Origin: Pseudomonadota bacterium | GTDB taxonomy: Bacteria; Pseudomonadota; Alphaproteobacteria; Caulobacterales; Caulobacteraceae | Assembly (NCBI GenBank): GCA_020161365.1 | Contig: JAIUNU010000010.1 | Span: forward strand, 122,131-186,130 | DNA: 64,000 nt | Direction: 5' to 3' | Shown: in pieces, positions 17,220 through 25,230 of the stretch | Layout of the letters: every line of letters starts with the position of its first letter | How positions within the stretch are numbered: position 1 is the first letter of the stretch | The notes under the pieces: model-generated | The model's database searches: none | Seen by the model: the letters and a program-made list of their open reading frames with translations, nothing else | What the model was told of the DNA's origin: nothing | Position numbers and translations under genes: made by a program

Positions 17220-19208
17220 TTGGCTTCCCGCCTTCCGGTCCTAATGGCCGCTAGCTTAGCGGCGATCGTCATCCCGGCGGTGGCTCGCGCCGCCGATCCG
17301 CCGCTCTATGTCGTCGATGCGGTGTTCGTGCAGACGGGAGCGGCTGACGCTGTCGAAGGCGCCCAGGCCGCACTGACTTCCCGCGCGGCCGGCGCTCTGT
17401 TCAAAACACAATTCCGGCAGGCGTATCCCTCCGTCGTCGATCGGATCGACGATGGCGCCCGCACGCGTACCTTTGTGGTCTCACTTCAGGTGCCGCGCGT
17501 CTCGGAGTATGCGATCGCCAAGGTCAATGGCACGGTCGAGCGACAGCTCTTCCTGACCGCCAGTCTCTACTTCACCAACGTCGTTACCGGTGAGGTGCTG
17601 TTCACCTACAACGCTACGGCCTATCGGGCAGACGTGTCGGCGGTCAATGCTCCGGCGCCCAGCGTGGAAACCCGCCAGGCCCGTCTGCTTGAGCTCTATC
17701 AAAGCCTGACCGCTGATCTCGTCCAGAAAAGCCGGAAGGCCTTCAGGCCATTTGAGATCAGCGCCAGCGTTCAGAAAGGTGTGGGCGACCTCGTCCAGCT
17801 CGACAAGGGCGCAACTGACGGCCTCTCCGTAGACGACGCGCTTGTGTCGCCCTCTGGTGAGTTGAAGGTTGTCTTCGTCGAAGGGCGCTACGCACTTGCC
17901 AGGCCCCAGTTGGGCGGAGCCCCGCACGCCGGTTCGACCTGGACCAAGTATTCCACCAATCGCTTGGCCGATGTCGCCCGCCCCCGCGCGATCGTGCGCA
18001 TCGCTCAGAATGGCTCGCCGTTCGCAGACGTCGCTATCGAGCAGATGATTACCGATAGTCTCGGTGAGGCCGCTCCCATCACCATCATCCCCGTCAACCC
18101 GGCCTTCTCTCAGGTCGTCGAGACGGTTCGCCAGAGCACAGATATTCGGGCTGACCGTTTCACCGTGCGCAGCGCGCCCGACCTATTCGTGCGTATTAGC
18201 GTCTTGCCTCCTTACGCCTACGAGCTGCCCACAAACCTAGCCTACAAGACCGTCCGGGTGACCCGGTCGGTGGTTTTGGCCGAGGTGGTCGACGTCCAAG
18301 GGCGCGTTCAGTTCGCTGGGCTTGGCCAGAGCACCCTGCGTGACGAGATCACCGAAGGCATGGGCTATGAGCGCCAGGCCCGTTTCGAGGTAGCGATCCG
18401 CAACGCACTGCTCGATCTGGCGCGCGGAATAAGCACTGGTCTTAAGCCAGATCGGGCCGACCTGGTGGTCAAGGAATCCGCCGACAAGACTTTCTCCGTC
18501 GCAGATCCGAAGGGCCTCCTGCGAGCGGGTATGTCGGTTTTGGTTTTACGGGGGGGAGCCGAGCTCACGCCGATTTGGTCGGCGACGATCCACACCGCCG
18601 GCCAGGGACGGGCGGACGGCACCCTGACCATGCCGTTTTACGCGGGCGCTTCCACCGTACGGCCGGGCGACCTCATACGCGTGACCCGCTTGGGCCGCCT
18701 GTCGCCATTGGGCGTAGCGCGAACGCGGCCTTGCGGCACCAGTGAAAGCCTGGGCGCGCTAAAGTTGCCCGCGTTCGAGGCGACTGCCCTAAATCGATGG
18801 GCTAGCGGCGCTAGCCAGGATGTAGACCTTTCACAAGTTGCTGCGGACGCCTCTAAGGCCCTGGAGGCCACAGGGCTCTTTAAGGCTTCAGACGGGATCG
18901 CCGGCGAGACTGCAAAGATCTGCGTCGAACCGGTGGTACGCGCAGATCTAATCCAGGAGGCCTGCGATCCGCAGGGCGTCTGCCGCAGCGATATCACCCT
19001 AAGGGTGACCTACCGTCTGCGTCGCGATGGCCAAGTCATCTTCCGAGATGGCCTGGAAACCGTTGTTCACACGGCCGGCTATCCCAAGCATACGCCGCCC
19101 GCCGATCGCGAGATCCTGGTCGAAAACGATGTGTCGCTAGCCTCTGCGGACCTCGCGCAGGCTCTGGCAGCCAAGCCGGAATTTCAGAAGGCCCTGCTGG
19201 GCCAATAG
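17220..19208 (+). CDS. exported FlgT/CsgG-like envelope protein, unknown
   Basis: About 662 residues with a signal peptide ending AVARAADPP. VQKGVGDLVQLDKGATDGLSVDD resembles the C-terminal module of FlgT. The middle part (IAQNGSPFADVAIEQMITDSLG, VVLAEVVDVQGRVQFAG) and the final segment (ITLRVTYRLRRDGQVIFRDGLET) recall CsgG/LpoB-type periplasmic domains, weakly. TTG at 17,220, seven bases after a GGGGGG run and two bases past the upstream stop, is the probable start; TTG 17,199 and ATG 17,244 are alternatives. It likely works with the preceding and following exported proteins. Confidence 0.72.
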   Translation: MASRLPVLMAASLAAIVIPAVARAADPPLYVVDAVFVQTGAADAVEGAQAALTSRAAGALFKTQFRQAYPSVVDRIDDGARTRTFVVSLQVPRVSEYAIAKVNGTVERQLFLTASLYFTNVVTGEVLFTYNATAYRADVSAVNAPAPSVETRQARLLELYQSLTADLVQKSRKAFRPFEISASVQKGVGDLVQLDKGATDGLSVDDALVSPSGELKVVFVEGRYALARPQLGGAPHAGSTWTKYSTNRLADVARPRAIVRIAQNGSPFADVAIEQMITDSLGEAAPITIIPVNPAFSQVVETVRQSTDIRADRFTVRSAPDLFVRISVLPPYAYELPTNLAYKTVRVTRSVVLAEVVDVQGRVQFAGLGQSTLRDEITEGMGYERQARFEVAIRNALLDLARGISTGLKPDRADLVVKESADKTFSVADPKGLLRAGMSVLVLRGGAELTPIWSATIHTAGQGRADGTLTMPFYAGASTVRPGDLIRVTRLGRLSPLGVARTRPCGTSESLGALKLPAFEATALNRWASGASQDVDLSQVAADASKALEATGLFKASDGIAGETAKICVEPVVRADLIQEACDPQGVCRSDITLRVTYRLRRDGQVIFRDGLETVVHTAGYPKHTPPADREILVENDVSLASADLAQALAAKPEFQKALLGQ

Positions 19209-19220
19209 AAGGGGGAAATC

Positions 19221-19883
19221 ATGAAGGCCATCAAGACGCTCGTCGTCGCCGCCGGCGTCCTACTACTACTGTCGGACCAAGCTCATGCTCAGTTTGGCGC
19301 CTTGACTTCGAAAGTGCCTAACCTCGGCAATCGCAGCTCCGGCGGGAGTGATGTCAACGGGTTCTTGGCCAGCGCCCAGAAGGCTGAGGCGTTGACCCGA
19401 GTCTCCGCAGTCTCGCTGCTGGAGTCTATTAGCTCAAAAGAAGAAGCAGCCGCGCTGCGTGCGCGCGTTACGGCAGCGGAAGCGGTGTCTGATCCCAAGG
19501 AACGCGAGGCCGCCTTGCGCCAGGTCTCTACCGACGCCACCGCGCAGTTAGCCGCGACCGATTTCGCCACCAAGAGCAAGGAGCTAGAGGGCAAGGCCAC
19601 TGAGGCTCAGCGTCGCCAGATCGGCGTTTCGGTCTACAATCTCGCCTTGGCGATTTTGATGGACCGCCAAGCGATTGAGCAGGGTAGGGGTCTTCTCAGC
19701 AATCCGATGTCGTTGACCCAGGGCGGAAGCATCTTGAAGGCCAAGGAGGCGTCCAGTGCCATCGGCGGTCAGATGGTCAACCTCTCGAAGATTGGCCTTG
19801 GTCTGCCCAAGCTGATGTCGGTCGGCAAGCTAGCCGCTTTGCCAACGAGCGCGGCGGATACGCCCAAGAGCATTGCTGACTAG
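19221..19883 (+). CDS. exported helical protein, unknown
   Basis: A 220-residue protein with a clear signal peptide (TLVVAAGVLLLLSDQAHAQ), followed by alanine-rich amphipathic helices (AAALRARVTAAEAVSDPKER, ALRQVSTDATAQLAATDF). GGGGGAA precedes the ATG 12 bases after the previous stop, so it closes the three-gene exported-protein operon. Its composition suits a periplasmic coiled-coil or pilotin-like partner. I do not recognise the family. Confidence 0.72.
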   Translation: MKAIKTLVVAAGVLLLLSDQAHAQFGALTSKVPNLGNRSSGGSDVNGFLASAQKAEALTRVSAVSLLESISSKEEAAALRARVTAAEAVSDPKEREAALRQVSTDATAQLAATDFATKSKELEGKATEAQRRQIGVSVYNLALAILMDRQAIEQGRGLLSNPMSLTQGGSILKAKEASSAIGGQMVNLSKIGLGLPKLMSVGKLAALPTSAADTPKSIAD

Positions 19884-19891
19884 TTCTAGTC

Positions 19892-19922
19892 CGGCGGGAG
19901 CCGCACATCACGGCTTCCGCCG
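19892..19922 (+). terminator. probable terminator of the exported-protein operon
   Basis: CGGCGGGAGCCG pairs with CGGCTTCCGCCG around a 7-base loop with a single G-T pair, eight bases after the stop. There is no T-tract, so it could be a stabilising hairpin rather than an intrinsic terminator. Confidence 0.5.
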
Positions 19923-20051
19923 ATGCGATGTACCGTGTCCGCAGCGTTTGGTTCGGCTGGCCTGCGAAGCTAGGGTGCTCAATCGGGCACGTTAGCTCCA
20001 CTAAGTGAGGACGTGAAGGTGATTGGCTGAGCTGCCAGTCACCTGCGGCAG

Positions 20052-20264
20052 TCAGATCGCTTTCCGCACAAGCTCTGCGGGCTCCACGCCCAGGGCGGTC
20101 GCCAACCGTTCTAGTGCCCGGACGCTCGGGTTTCTTGTCCCCCGCTCCAAGTCGCTGAGGTAGGCGCGCTTCATGCCGGCGTCGAGGGCGAGCTGCTCCT
20201 GCGACATGCCCAGCGCCTTGCGGTGGGCACGCACGTTTTGGCCAAGAAGCTGCACCAAATCCAT
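20052..20264 (-). CDS. XRE-family HTH regulator
   Basis: A 70-residue Cro/cI-type protein made up almost entirely of the HTH_3 domain: LGQNVRAHRKALGMSQEQLA, LDAGMKRAYLSDLERGTRNP, and ALERLATALGVEPAELV. The recognition helix is around residues 30-42. It lies on the island, divergent from the lipoprotein gene at 20,349, with about 85 bases between them, so it may control that gene and itself. Small XRE proteins of this type are common repressors of mobile elements. Confidence 0.85.
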   Translation of the reverse strand: MDLVQLLGQNVRAHRKALGMSQEQLALDAGMKRAYLSDLERGTRNPSVRALERLATALGVEPAELVRKAI

Positions 20265-20348
20265 GCCCGGAAAGGGCCAGCGAAAACTGCATTGCGCTGC
20301 CCCCTAATCGTGTCATTTTCGCCGGTGTTGAAACTTCTAGGGGGCAAA

Positions 20349-20903
20349 ATGCTCGATCTACAATTTGGACGTCATGCTGGGCGTGTTGGTGTCGCCGTGG
20401 CTTTCCATGTCGTCGCGTTCGCCGCTCTGGCGGGATGCGAGAAGGCGCCGGAGGCAGAAAAGGAAGCGCCGGCAGCCGCCGCTGAGAACGCACCGACGCA
20501 GGACGTGGTGTCCATGGCCGCTGGAAGCATGGCTCCGCCAGAAGCGTTCTTCCGCCAGTGCCTGCGATCTCAGGGTTTCGATGGCGTGATTGAAGATTTC
20601 AGCGTGGGGACAATCCAGGTCAACGAGTTCATGGCCGTGATCGAGGGCAATCCGAGTGCCACAGTCACCTGGGATCAGGACGTGGATGGCGCCCCCATCC
20701 TGCGGGATGTGATCACCGACCGCGTGAAGGGCACGGAGATGACCGTGGATCTCAAATTCCAAGAGTTCGGCGACGCTGCCCCTTCCGATCACTGCGGCCC
20801 AAAAGAGGTCGCGATCACCCGGGTGATCCTGAACGGCATTGAGCTGCAGGGTGTCGACAAGATCGTCTTCGTGGACAATCTCGCAAAGAAGGCTCGGCCC
20901 TAA
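20349..20903 (+). CDS. lipoprotein, unknown function
   Basis: A 184-residue protein with a type II signal ending in the lipobox LAGC at about residues 27-30, followed by an acidic/Ala linker (EKAPEAEKEAPAAAAENAP). The globular part includes AFFRQCLRSQGFDG and a C-terminal DHCGPKEVAI. AGGGGG precedes the ATG by six bases. The signal has an uncommonly long N-region (LDLQFGRHAGRV). It is followed by a strong hairpin. I do not recognise the family; the location should be an envelope membrane. Confidence 0.75.
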   Translation: MLDLQFGRHAGRVGVAVAFHVVAFAALAGCEKAPEAEKEAPAAAAENAPTQDVVSMAAGSMAPPEAFFRQCLRSQGFDGVIEDFSVGTIQVNEFMAVIEGNPSATVTWDQDVDGAPILRDVITDRVKGTEMTVDLKFQEFGDAAPSDHCGPKEVAITRVILNGIELQGVDKIVFVDNLAKKARP

Positions 20904-20909
20904 GAAATG

Positions 20910-20935
20910 GACGCCGGCCCTTGCGGGCCGGCGTC
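20910..20935 (+). terminator. strong hairpin after the lipoprotein gene
   Basis: GACGCCGGCCC and GGGCCGGCGTC form a perfect 11-bp stem with a TTGC loop, seven bases after the stop codon. No T-tract follows on the plus strand. Confidence 0.65.
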
Positions 20936-21013
20936 ACTGAGGGGAGGAGGCAGGCTCTTACAAGGGGATCGCTATGGCCATTTTCCTCTTGCTCAAGCCC
21001 TCCTTCTTCCCTT

Positions 21014-22306
21014 CTACCTTTCTTCTTCTAGCCCATCGCTAGCGTCTGCTATCCCATTGTCAGCAAAGCCTTTTGCAGCCTGGGCAAACTCACATTTCAA
21101 AAAGTACCAGGAACTCCGGTGCGATCTGACCAGCGGGCCATCTGGACCGCAAAGAGAGTCGAGGAGGCGCCGAAGACCGGAACGCGGCTTGGCTCCTTTC
21201 GCCCAATAGCGGCCATCGAGCACCAAGCTCTGATACACTCTGTCGATTTCGGCGCGGTCTTTCTCCTTAAGGCGATACCCACCCGGTACCGGCGCACCGG
21301 CTCTCGCCTGCAGTAGCGGCGTTAGCTCCAGAGCAAGCTGCATGACGGGCCTGGAACGTTCGGTAACCGCTTTGACCTGCTCAAGGGCCGCCACACCGAC
21401 GTCGCGTGCCGCAACAAGGAACTCTGTAAGCGCATCGGCCGCATGGTTCCCGTTGAACGGTATTCTCTTCGCACTGCAGAGCTTCTTGATGCTCTGGCGG
21501 TTGGTGCAGGCCACCTCAAGGCGCACGAGCTTGGGCGTTTTGGGATACACTTTCACCATTTCGCCCAGCTTCCGATGGCGAAAGCGGGCGGTGGGCACAG
21601 TGGCGGTTCGTGAAGAACCCGAGAGATACAGGTCGTGCTTTGTGATGCGCCGTTGGCTGATCGCGGCGTGGCTCACCTGCTGAACGGTGAGGAATGCGTC
21701 AGTCTGTCGGAAATCGTGCGCCGCTTCGGCTGAACGGAGCCAAAGTTCCTCTTGGAGGACACGCGTGCCTTCGGGCATCAACTCGAGGATCGTGTCGCGA
21801 GCAAGGTCAACAATCTCCGCGGTGAGCGCGACGGTGCGTTCAAGAAACACGGCATTCAGCGCTTCTGGATTTGGCATAAAGTTGGCCTGGCCGCACAGCG
21901 ATTTCGCAACCACCTCTGGGAACAGCAAAGCCCTAGTGACAGTAAATGGATTGACCGTCAGCGAGCTTGGACCGGTGATGTGCACACCGTCGGCGGTGGG
22001 GTGCAAAACCAAGTCCAGCTGTGCTGTGCCAAGCGGGCGACCGTCGTCAATCAGAGGTAGCGCGAAGCTCACTCCGTCGTTGCCAAGCCTGCGGATTTTC
22101 TTGGGATCGAAGCCGAACTCCTGAGCCCGCTCTATCAGCGCCAAGCACGAGACCGGACTGACCGACACGATGAAGAGATCTAAGCCGAAGCTTAGCAAGT
22201 CCGGGATGAAGAGCGGAGCGTCTAGCTCCTCAAGTCTGGAAAATGGTGCTTGTTCCAATTGATGAATCCAGGAATGCGGCGCCGGCCAGAGCCGGCGCCG
22301 CGCCAT
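21014..22306 (-). CDS. unknown island protein; faint resemblance to replication initiators
   Basis: About 430 residues with no firm family. MVKVYPKTPKLVRLEVAC followed by a region of basic helices is like the KxYxK...RxE segment of some filamentous-phage and plasmid replication initiators. The rest (LLEL-type helices, SSWYFLKCEFAQAAKGF near the C-terminus) gives no further clue. It is downstream of, and 17 bases from, another unknown gene on the same strand. A perfect GC-rich hairpin (22,276-22,301) lies over its first codons, so the true start may be further in. Base composition is lower in GC than the flanks. Confidence 0.55.
   Translation of the reverse strand: MARRRLWPAPHSWIHQLEQAPFSRLEELDAPLFIPDLLSFGLDLFIVSVSPVSCLALIERAQEFGFDPKKIRRLGNDGVSFALPLIDDGRPLGTAQLDLVLHPTADGVHITGPSSLTVNPFTVTRALLFPEVVAKSLCGQANFMPNPEALNAVFLERTVALTAEIVDLARDTILELMPEGTRVLQEELWLRSAEAAHDFRQTDAFLTVQQVSHAAISQRRITKHDLYLSGSSRTATVPTARFRHRKLGEMVKVYPKTPKLVRLEVACTNRQSIKKLCSAKRIPFNGNHAADALTEFLVAARDVGVAALEQVKAVTERSRPVMQLALELTPLLQARAGAPVPGGYRLKEKDRAEIDRVYQSLVLDGRYWAKGAKPRSGLRRLLDSLCGPDGPLVRSHRSSWYFLKCEFAQAAKGFADNGIADASDGLEEER
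22276..22301. terminator. GC-rich hairpin between two island genes
   Basis: GCGGCGCCGGC and GCCGGCGCCGC form a perfect 11-bp stem with a CAGA/TCTG loop at the junction of the two minus-strand unknown genes. It overlaps the proposed first codons of the downstream gene and could cause partial termination or block its ribosome-binding site. Confidence 0.5.
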
Positions 22307-22323
22307 CAAAATCTCAGGGCGAC

Positions 22324-23007
22324 CTAGTTCGCTGTCTTCCTTGAGCTTAGGCAGTCCGTCAGTTCCGGGTGGTTTTCAGCGAGGGCGCTCACGAGCTCGA
22401 TCCAGTGTCTTACGGAGAAAAGGTCGACTTGGAACAGCGGGAGGCGGTAGGGCGGGAGCAACTGCAAGGTCAGCTCATTCCACTGTCGAGTTTCATTCCC
22501 GACCTCAAAGTCGAGGGGGTGCCACTCACCCATTTCCGTCAGCGTGGAGGCGAAGCCCTCGTCAAGGTCCGGGAACCCGAACTTTATGCCAAGATCAATA
22601 TTCGGCCGGTTTCTGTAGCCTTCCATCCATTCCTGAACGTGCGGCCGACTGTACGTGCTGACCCAGCTATTCAAGCAGAACGCCGAATTGAATTGGGGGC
22701 CGATCAGGTTCACCAGTGCTTCGCTGTTGAGCGGCTTCGTCGTGTAATTCATGGGCAACGTAACGGTCTTTGAGCCTTTGCAATAAGCTTCAAAAACCTC
22801 GCGCTGCTGCGGCAACAGGGTGGCGAGCTTCCGTGAATTAGCTACGGGTTCTTGCTCAATGACGATCTCCAGGATTTGGGTGTCGAACAGGAACCCGTCG
22901 TCGAGACGCGTGTGCCGAAACATCGTCGACAGCTGACGGTGCGCGGCAGTCAAATTCGGAGAATTGAGCTCCTTGCTACGGTACTTCTTGCTTTTCATGG
23001 CGTTCAT
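22324..23007 (-). CDS. unknown island protein
   Basis: A 227-residue protein beginning MNAMKSKKYRSKEL, with GGAGGG five bases before the ATG at 23,007. The upstream in-frame start at 23,028 lacks this signal. There are aromatic and hydrophobic patches (FDTQILEIVIEQEP, PPYRLPLFQVDLFSVRHWIEL) but no motif I recognise. It is first in a two-gene unit with the 430-residue unknown protein. The A/T content and absence of a signal peptide suggest a transferred cytoplasmic protein. Confidence 0.6.
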   Translation of the reverse strand: MNAMKSKKYRSKELNSPNLTAAHRQLSTMFRHTRLDDGFLFDTQILEIVIEQEPVANSRKLATLLPQQREVFEAYCKGSKTVTLPMNYTTKPLNSEALVNLIGPQFNSAFCLNSWVSTYSRPHVQEWMEGYRNRPNIDLGIKFGFPDLDEGFASTLTEMGEWHPLDFEVGNETRQWNELTLQLLPPYRLPLFQVDLFSVRHWIELVSALAENHPELTDCLSSRKTAN

Positions 23008-23632
23008 CCATGCCCTCCGTCCGGCCATTCAGCGAATGGCAGGGTCGGGTTGAAGTGGGGCTGCCTCGGCAGCGTTCAGGTGATTTTCAGCGACCCGGAG
23101 CGGTTCGGCTCAGGGGGATCAGGGCGCCGCGAGGCACCGTTCCATTGCTGTTGCGGACTCCGCCGCCGTAGGCGCCAACCCGTGTTGACGCGAAAATCGT
23201 CCCAGAAGCGCCGAAAGCGCATTTTCCAGAACTCGCGGCTTCCGCCGCGCTGAGGACGCCGACCCTTGCCGGCGCGAGACATTCCCGCAGCGTTGATTGC
23301 TAACGCCATTTCGGGAGCGGCTATCGCCGCTTGAGCGCCAATTTCAATTGGCGAGAGAGGGGGGGGAGGCTCCCTGACTAACGCAGGAACGCCATTTGGC
23401 TTGGGTCCGGTTTCGCCTGTTTGCGCTCCGTATTAGTGCGACGGTCTCCGGGGTATCGCATGATTTCGCACGTGTAAAGTGGCTCAAGCGAAAATGAATT
23501 CCCACCGCATAATGCATTCTAAAAGAGAATTTTCATGAGATAATGACTTTAGCGCGATTTCGACTTTGTACTACTCATAACGCGGCGAATGGCATGCTCC
23601 TTGAGGTGTCTCGCGCTTCTGAATAACTCCCC

Positions 23633-23738
23633 CGGCCTCACGCTAGAGTGCTTCCCCGGTCTAGGAGACTCTGCGCAAAGCAGAGGGTGGGCTAGCCGAC
23701 CGCTCTTCGGTCGAGGCTGGTGCCTCGCGTGATTGCCG
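23633..23738 (+). ncRNA. candidate multibranched structured RNA
   Basis: A closing helix pairs CGGC-c-TCACGC (23,633-23,643) with GCGTGA-tt-GCCG (23,727-23,738). Inside are CTAGA/TCTAG (23,643-47 with 23,660-64), CTCTGC-GCAAA-GCAGAG (23,669-85), and AGCC-GACCG-CTCTT-CGGTC-GA-GGCT (23,694-718). All pairs were read directly from the sequence. No protein frame explains them. The strand is uncertain; plus is assumed because the next genes run that way. No known RNA family was recognised. Confidence 0.45.
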
Positions 23739-23772
23739 AATTCGAGTGGATCGATGATCACATTTCATTCCT

Positions 23773-23794
23773 GAGCCGCCGTTCCGAGCGGCTC
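23773..23794 (+). terminator. hairpin directly before a Shine-Dalgarno
   Basis: GAGCCGC and GCGGCTC pair around CGTTCCGA. GGAAACTCCC and ATG 23,810 follow, placing the hairpin immediately before the translation start of the next ORF. Confidence 0.5.
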
Positions 23795-23809
23795 TGAATG
23801 GAAACTCCC

Positions 23810-24115
23810 ATGACATCCGCATTGCCAACCCTGGCCGAGGTGAGGGCGCGATTCATCGCGCCTGAAGACGATCCGCCTTCTGCCCCGGTGGTCTGCACGC
23901 TTGCAGGCGCCGCGCCGGGCTCGGAAGGGGAGAGAGTTCTCCGCTACCTAGGCACCCTGGGCGTCCGGCCCAAGACCACGAGCGAGGTCTTCCAACACAT
24001 CCACGCCCTGGAGGATGAGGAGGACTTGGCCGCCTTCGAATGCCAGGAAGGCGTCGCCGTCACCCAGGCCTCCGAGGGCTGGTGGCTGCTGTTCGTGGAG
24101 GAACGGGAGCAATGA
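23810..24115 (+). CDS. small hypothetical island protein
   Basis: About 101 residues beginning MTSALPTLAEVRARFIAPED. The middle part GERVLRYLGTLGVRPKTTSEVFQHIH looks like a small winged-helix or helix-pair domain, and the acidic C-terminus (HALEDEEDLAAFEC, LLFVEEREQ) suggests binding to a basic partner. The start ATG 23,810 has GGAA six bases upstream; ATG 23,798 is also in frame but lacks a signal. The next gene overlaps its stop by four bases (ATGA), so the two are coupled. Confidence 0.65.
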   Translation: MTSALPTLAEVRARFIAPEDDPPSAPVVCTLAGAAPGSEGERVLRYLGTLGVRPKTTSEVFQHIHALEDEEDLAAFECQEGVAVTQASEGWWLLFVEEREQ

Positions 24116-24456
24116 ACGCCATCCTCGTCGAGACCGACAAGCTGCTGCCCCTGTGGTCGACAGAGGGAAGGGCGACTGAGGAGATCGTGCTGCCGTTGCG
24201 TCTGGCCAGCCGTTGGCACCGCCTGACCTGGTACCCCGTCGAGCGCACCGGCGATGTGCTCTACGGCCTCACACTGCGCACGATCCCGGAGTGGCGCTAC
24301 TTCCACCTGTCTGAGCTGACAGCCGCCTACGGCGGGCATGAGGTGCGACTGGACGTAGCGCATGTGCCCCGGCGCACGCCCTCAGTCGCCGAGGTGCGCA
24401 TCCACGCGCTTGACGACCTCTCGCCCTTCATCCCGACCCGCCCGATCAAGCCGTAG
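24112..24456 (+). CDS. DUF2958-like small island protein
   Basis: A 114-residue protein starting in an ATGA overlap with the preceding gene. WYPVERTGDVLYGLTLRTIP followed by EWRYFHLSELTAAYGGHEVRLD resembles the core of DUF2958 proteins (W-Y...EW-YF-L-EL...RD), a family met on plasmids and integrative elements. The length is close to that family's usual size. The function of DUF2958 is unknown; its presence supports the mobile origin of the region. Confidence 0.65.
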   Translation: MNAILVETDKLLPLWSTEGRATEEIVLPLRLASRWHRLTWYPVERTGDVLYGLTLRTIPEWRYFHLSELTAAYGGHEVRLDVAHVPRRTPSVAEVRIHALDDLSPFIPTRPIKP

Positions 24457-24464
24457 GGAGCCCC

Positions 24465-24629
24465 ATGCACACCATCATCTGGACGATTGGGAGGATTGCC
24501 AAACGTCTGCTCTCTGACACCGAAGTCGATGGTTCCGTGGCGGGCGCCGTCCGCGAGGCCAACGGCGAGGCGTCCGACTTTAGCCTCATCAAAATCATCA
24601 TCAACATCGTGCTCCCCAGCGGGCGCTGA
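24465..24629 (+). CDS. 54-residue small ORF
   Basis: ATG at 24,465 is preceded by AGGGAG with four bases of spacing, eight bases after the stop of the DUF2958-like gene. The product (MHTIIWTIGRIAKRLLSD at the N-terminus, LIKIIINIVLPSGR at the C-terminus) has hydrophobic ends around an acidic/Ala-rich middle, so it could be a small membrane-associated or amphipathic peptide. A strong terminator follows 15 bases after its stop, which fits a real operon end. Confidence 0.5.
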   Translation: MHTIIWTIGRIAKRLLSDTEVDGSVAGAVREANGEASDFSLIKIIINIVLPSGR

Positions 24630-24644
24630 TCTCAACAAACCCAG

Positions 24645-24680
24645 CAGAAGGGCGAGCGGCTCCAGCCGCTCGCCCTTCTG
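24645..24680 (+). terminator. intrinsic terminator abutting the next gene's Shine-Dalgarno
   Basis: A perfect 17-bp inverted repeat (CAGAAGGGCGAGCGGCT and its complement) is followed by CGTTTCTGGAG and ATG 24,698. The weak T-tract leads straight into GGAG, leaving only about 17 bases between hairpin and start codon. Confidence 0.8.
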
Positions 24681-24697
24681 CGTTTCTGGAGACTGCT

Positions 24698-25186
24698 ATG
24701 ATCCAAACCTACGTCGTCGCCTTCGCAAGCGCGCTGGGCGCCGAAGTGACCTGCAGGACTGTCGACCTTGCCCCCCGCGAAGTCGACGAGCTTCTCGACC
24801 TCTTCGCCTGGCTGCGTCACCAAGGCTCGATCGTCGCCTTCTCAATCCAGCCTGCCAACGGCAGGATGTGCGCCGCGCGCATGCACACGCTGCTGCGCCA
24901 GTTGTTCGATGGCTTGCTCATCGACGTCTGCCTGAAGGCGGATCCGATCGAAGACGAGGTCGCGCCGGCTTTCCTCGTCCCCGTTTGGCCTTTCGACCAT
25001 GAGTTGGAGGGCATGCCCGCGTCGACCGCCAAGTTCCTGGGGTTGGAGCTTGAATTGCGGGCGACGCCCTCCGATGTCGTGGAGGAGGGCTGCTTACTGC
25101 CCGGACGCCCTGGCCTCTGGATGGTCAGCGCGCGTCCCATCTGTTCTGGCGAACTTGCGCGCAAGTTTCCGCCAACACCCCAATAG
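24698..25186 (+). CDS. hypothetical island protein
   Basis: A 162-residue protein with GGAG six bases before the ATG. It has an N-terminal mixed domain (YVVAFASALGAEVTCRTVDL, EVDELLDLFAWLRHQGSIVAF) and a C-terminal half with ELEGMPASTAKFLGLELELR. No signal peptide or known motif is visible. It is expressed from a module that begins with a terminator hairpin and sits just before the integrase. Probably a mobile-element accessory protein. Confidence 0.65.
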   Translation: MIQTYVVAFASALGAEVTCRTVDLAPREVDELLDLFAWLRHQGSIVAFSIQPANGRMCAARMHTLLRQLFDGLLIDVCLKADPIEDEVAPAFLVPVWPFDHELEGMPASTAKFLGLELELRATPSDVVEEGCLLPGRPGLWMVSARPICSGELARKFPPTPQ

Positions 25187-25230
25187 ACCGACGATCACCG
25201 TCAAATCCCCCAACATCACGGAGAACCTGA

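Larger units (their letters stand above)
23008..23809. other. long intergenic region, AT-rich core plus structured RNA candidate
   Basis: About 800 bases without a convincing gene. 23,480-23,575 is strongly A/T-rich (AAAATGAATTC, GCATTCTAAAAGAGAATTTTC) and could be a promoter or origin-like segment. 23,633-23,738 folds into a multibranched structure and 23,773-23,794 is another hairpin; both are listed separately. A 70-codon minus frame at 23,549-23,761 is only an overlap of this structured DNA. Confidence 0.5.

Noticed and set aside
23340..23360. Poly-G run resembling a sequencing artefact or phase-variable tract
   Set aside because: The run is not inside a gene or an obvious promoter spacer, so no phase-variation role can be supported.
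23549..23761. 70-residue minus-strand ORF
   Set aside because: No Shine-Dalgarno or domain; it coincides with the hairpin-rich segment that explains the base pattern better.
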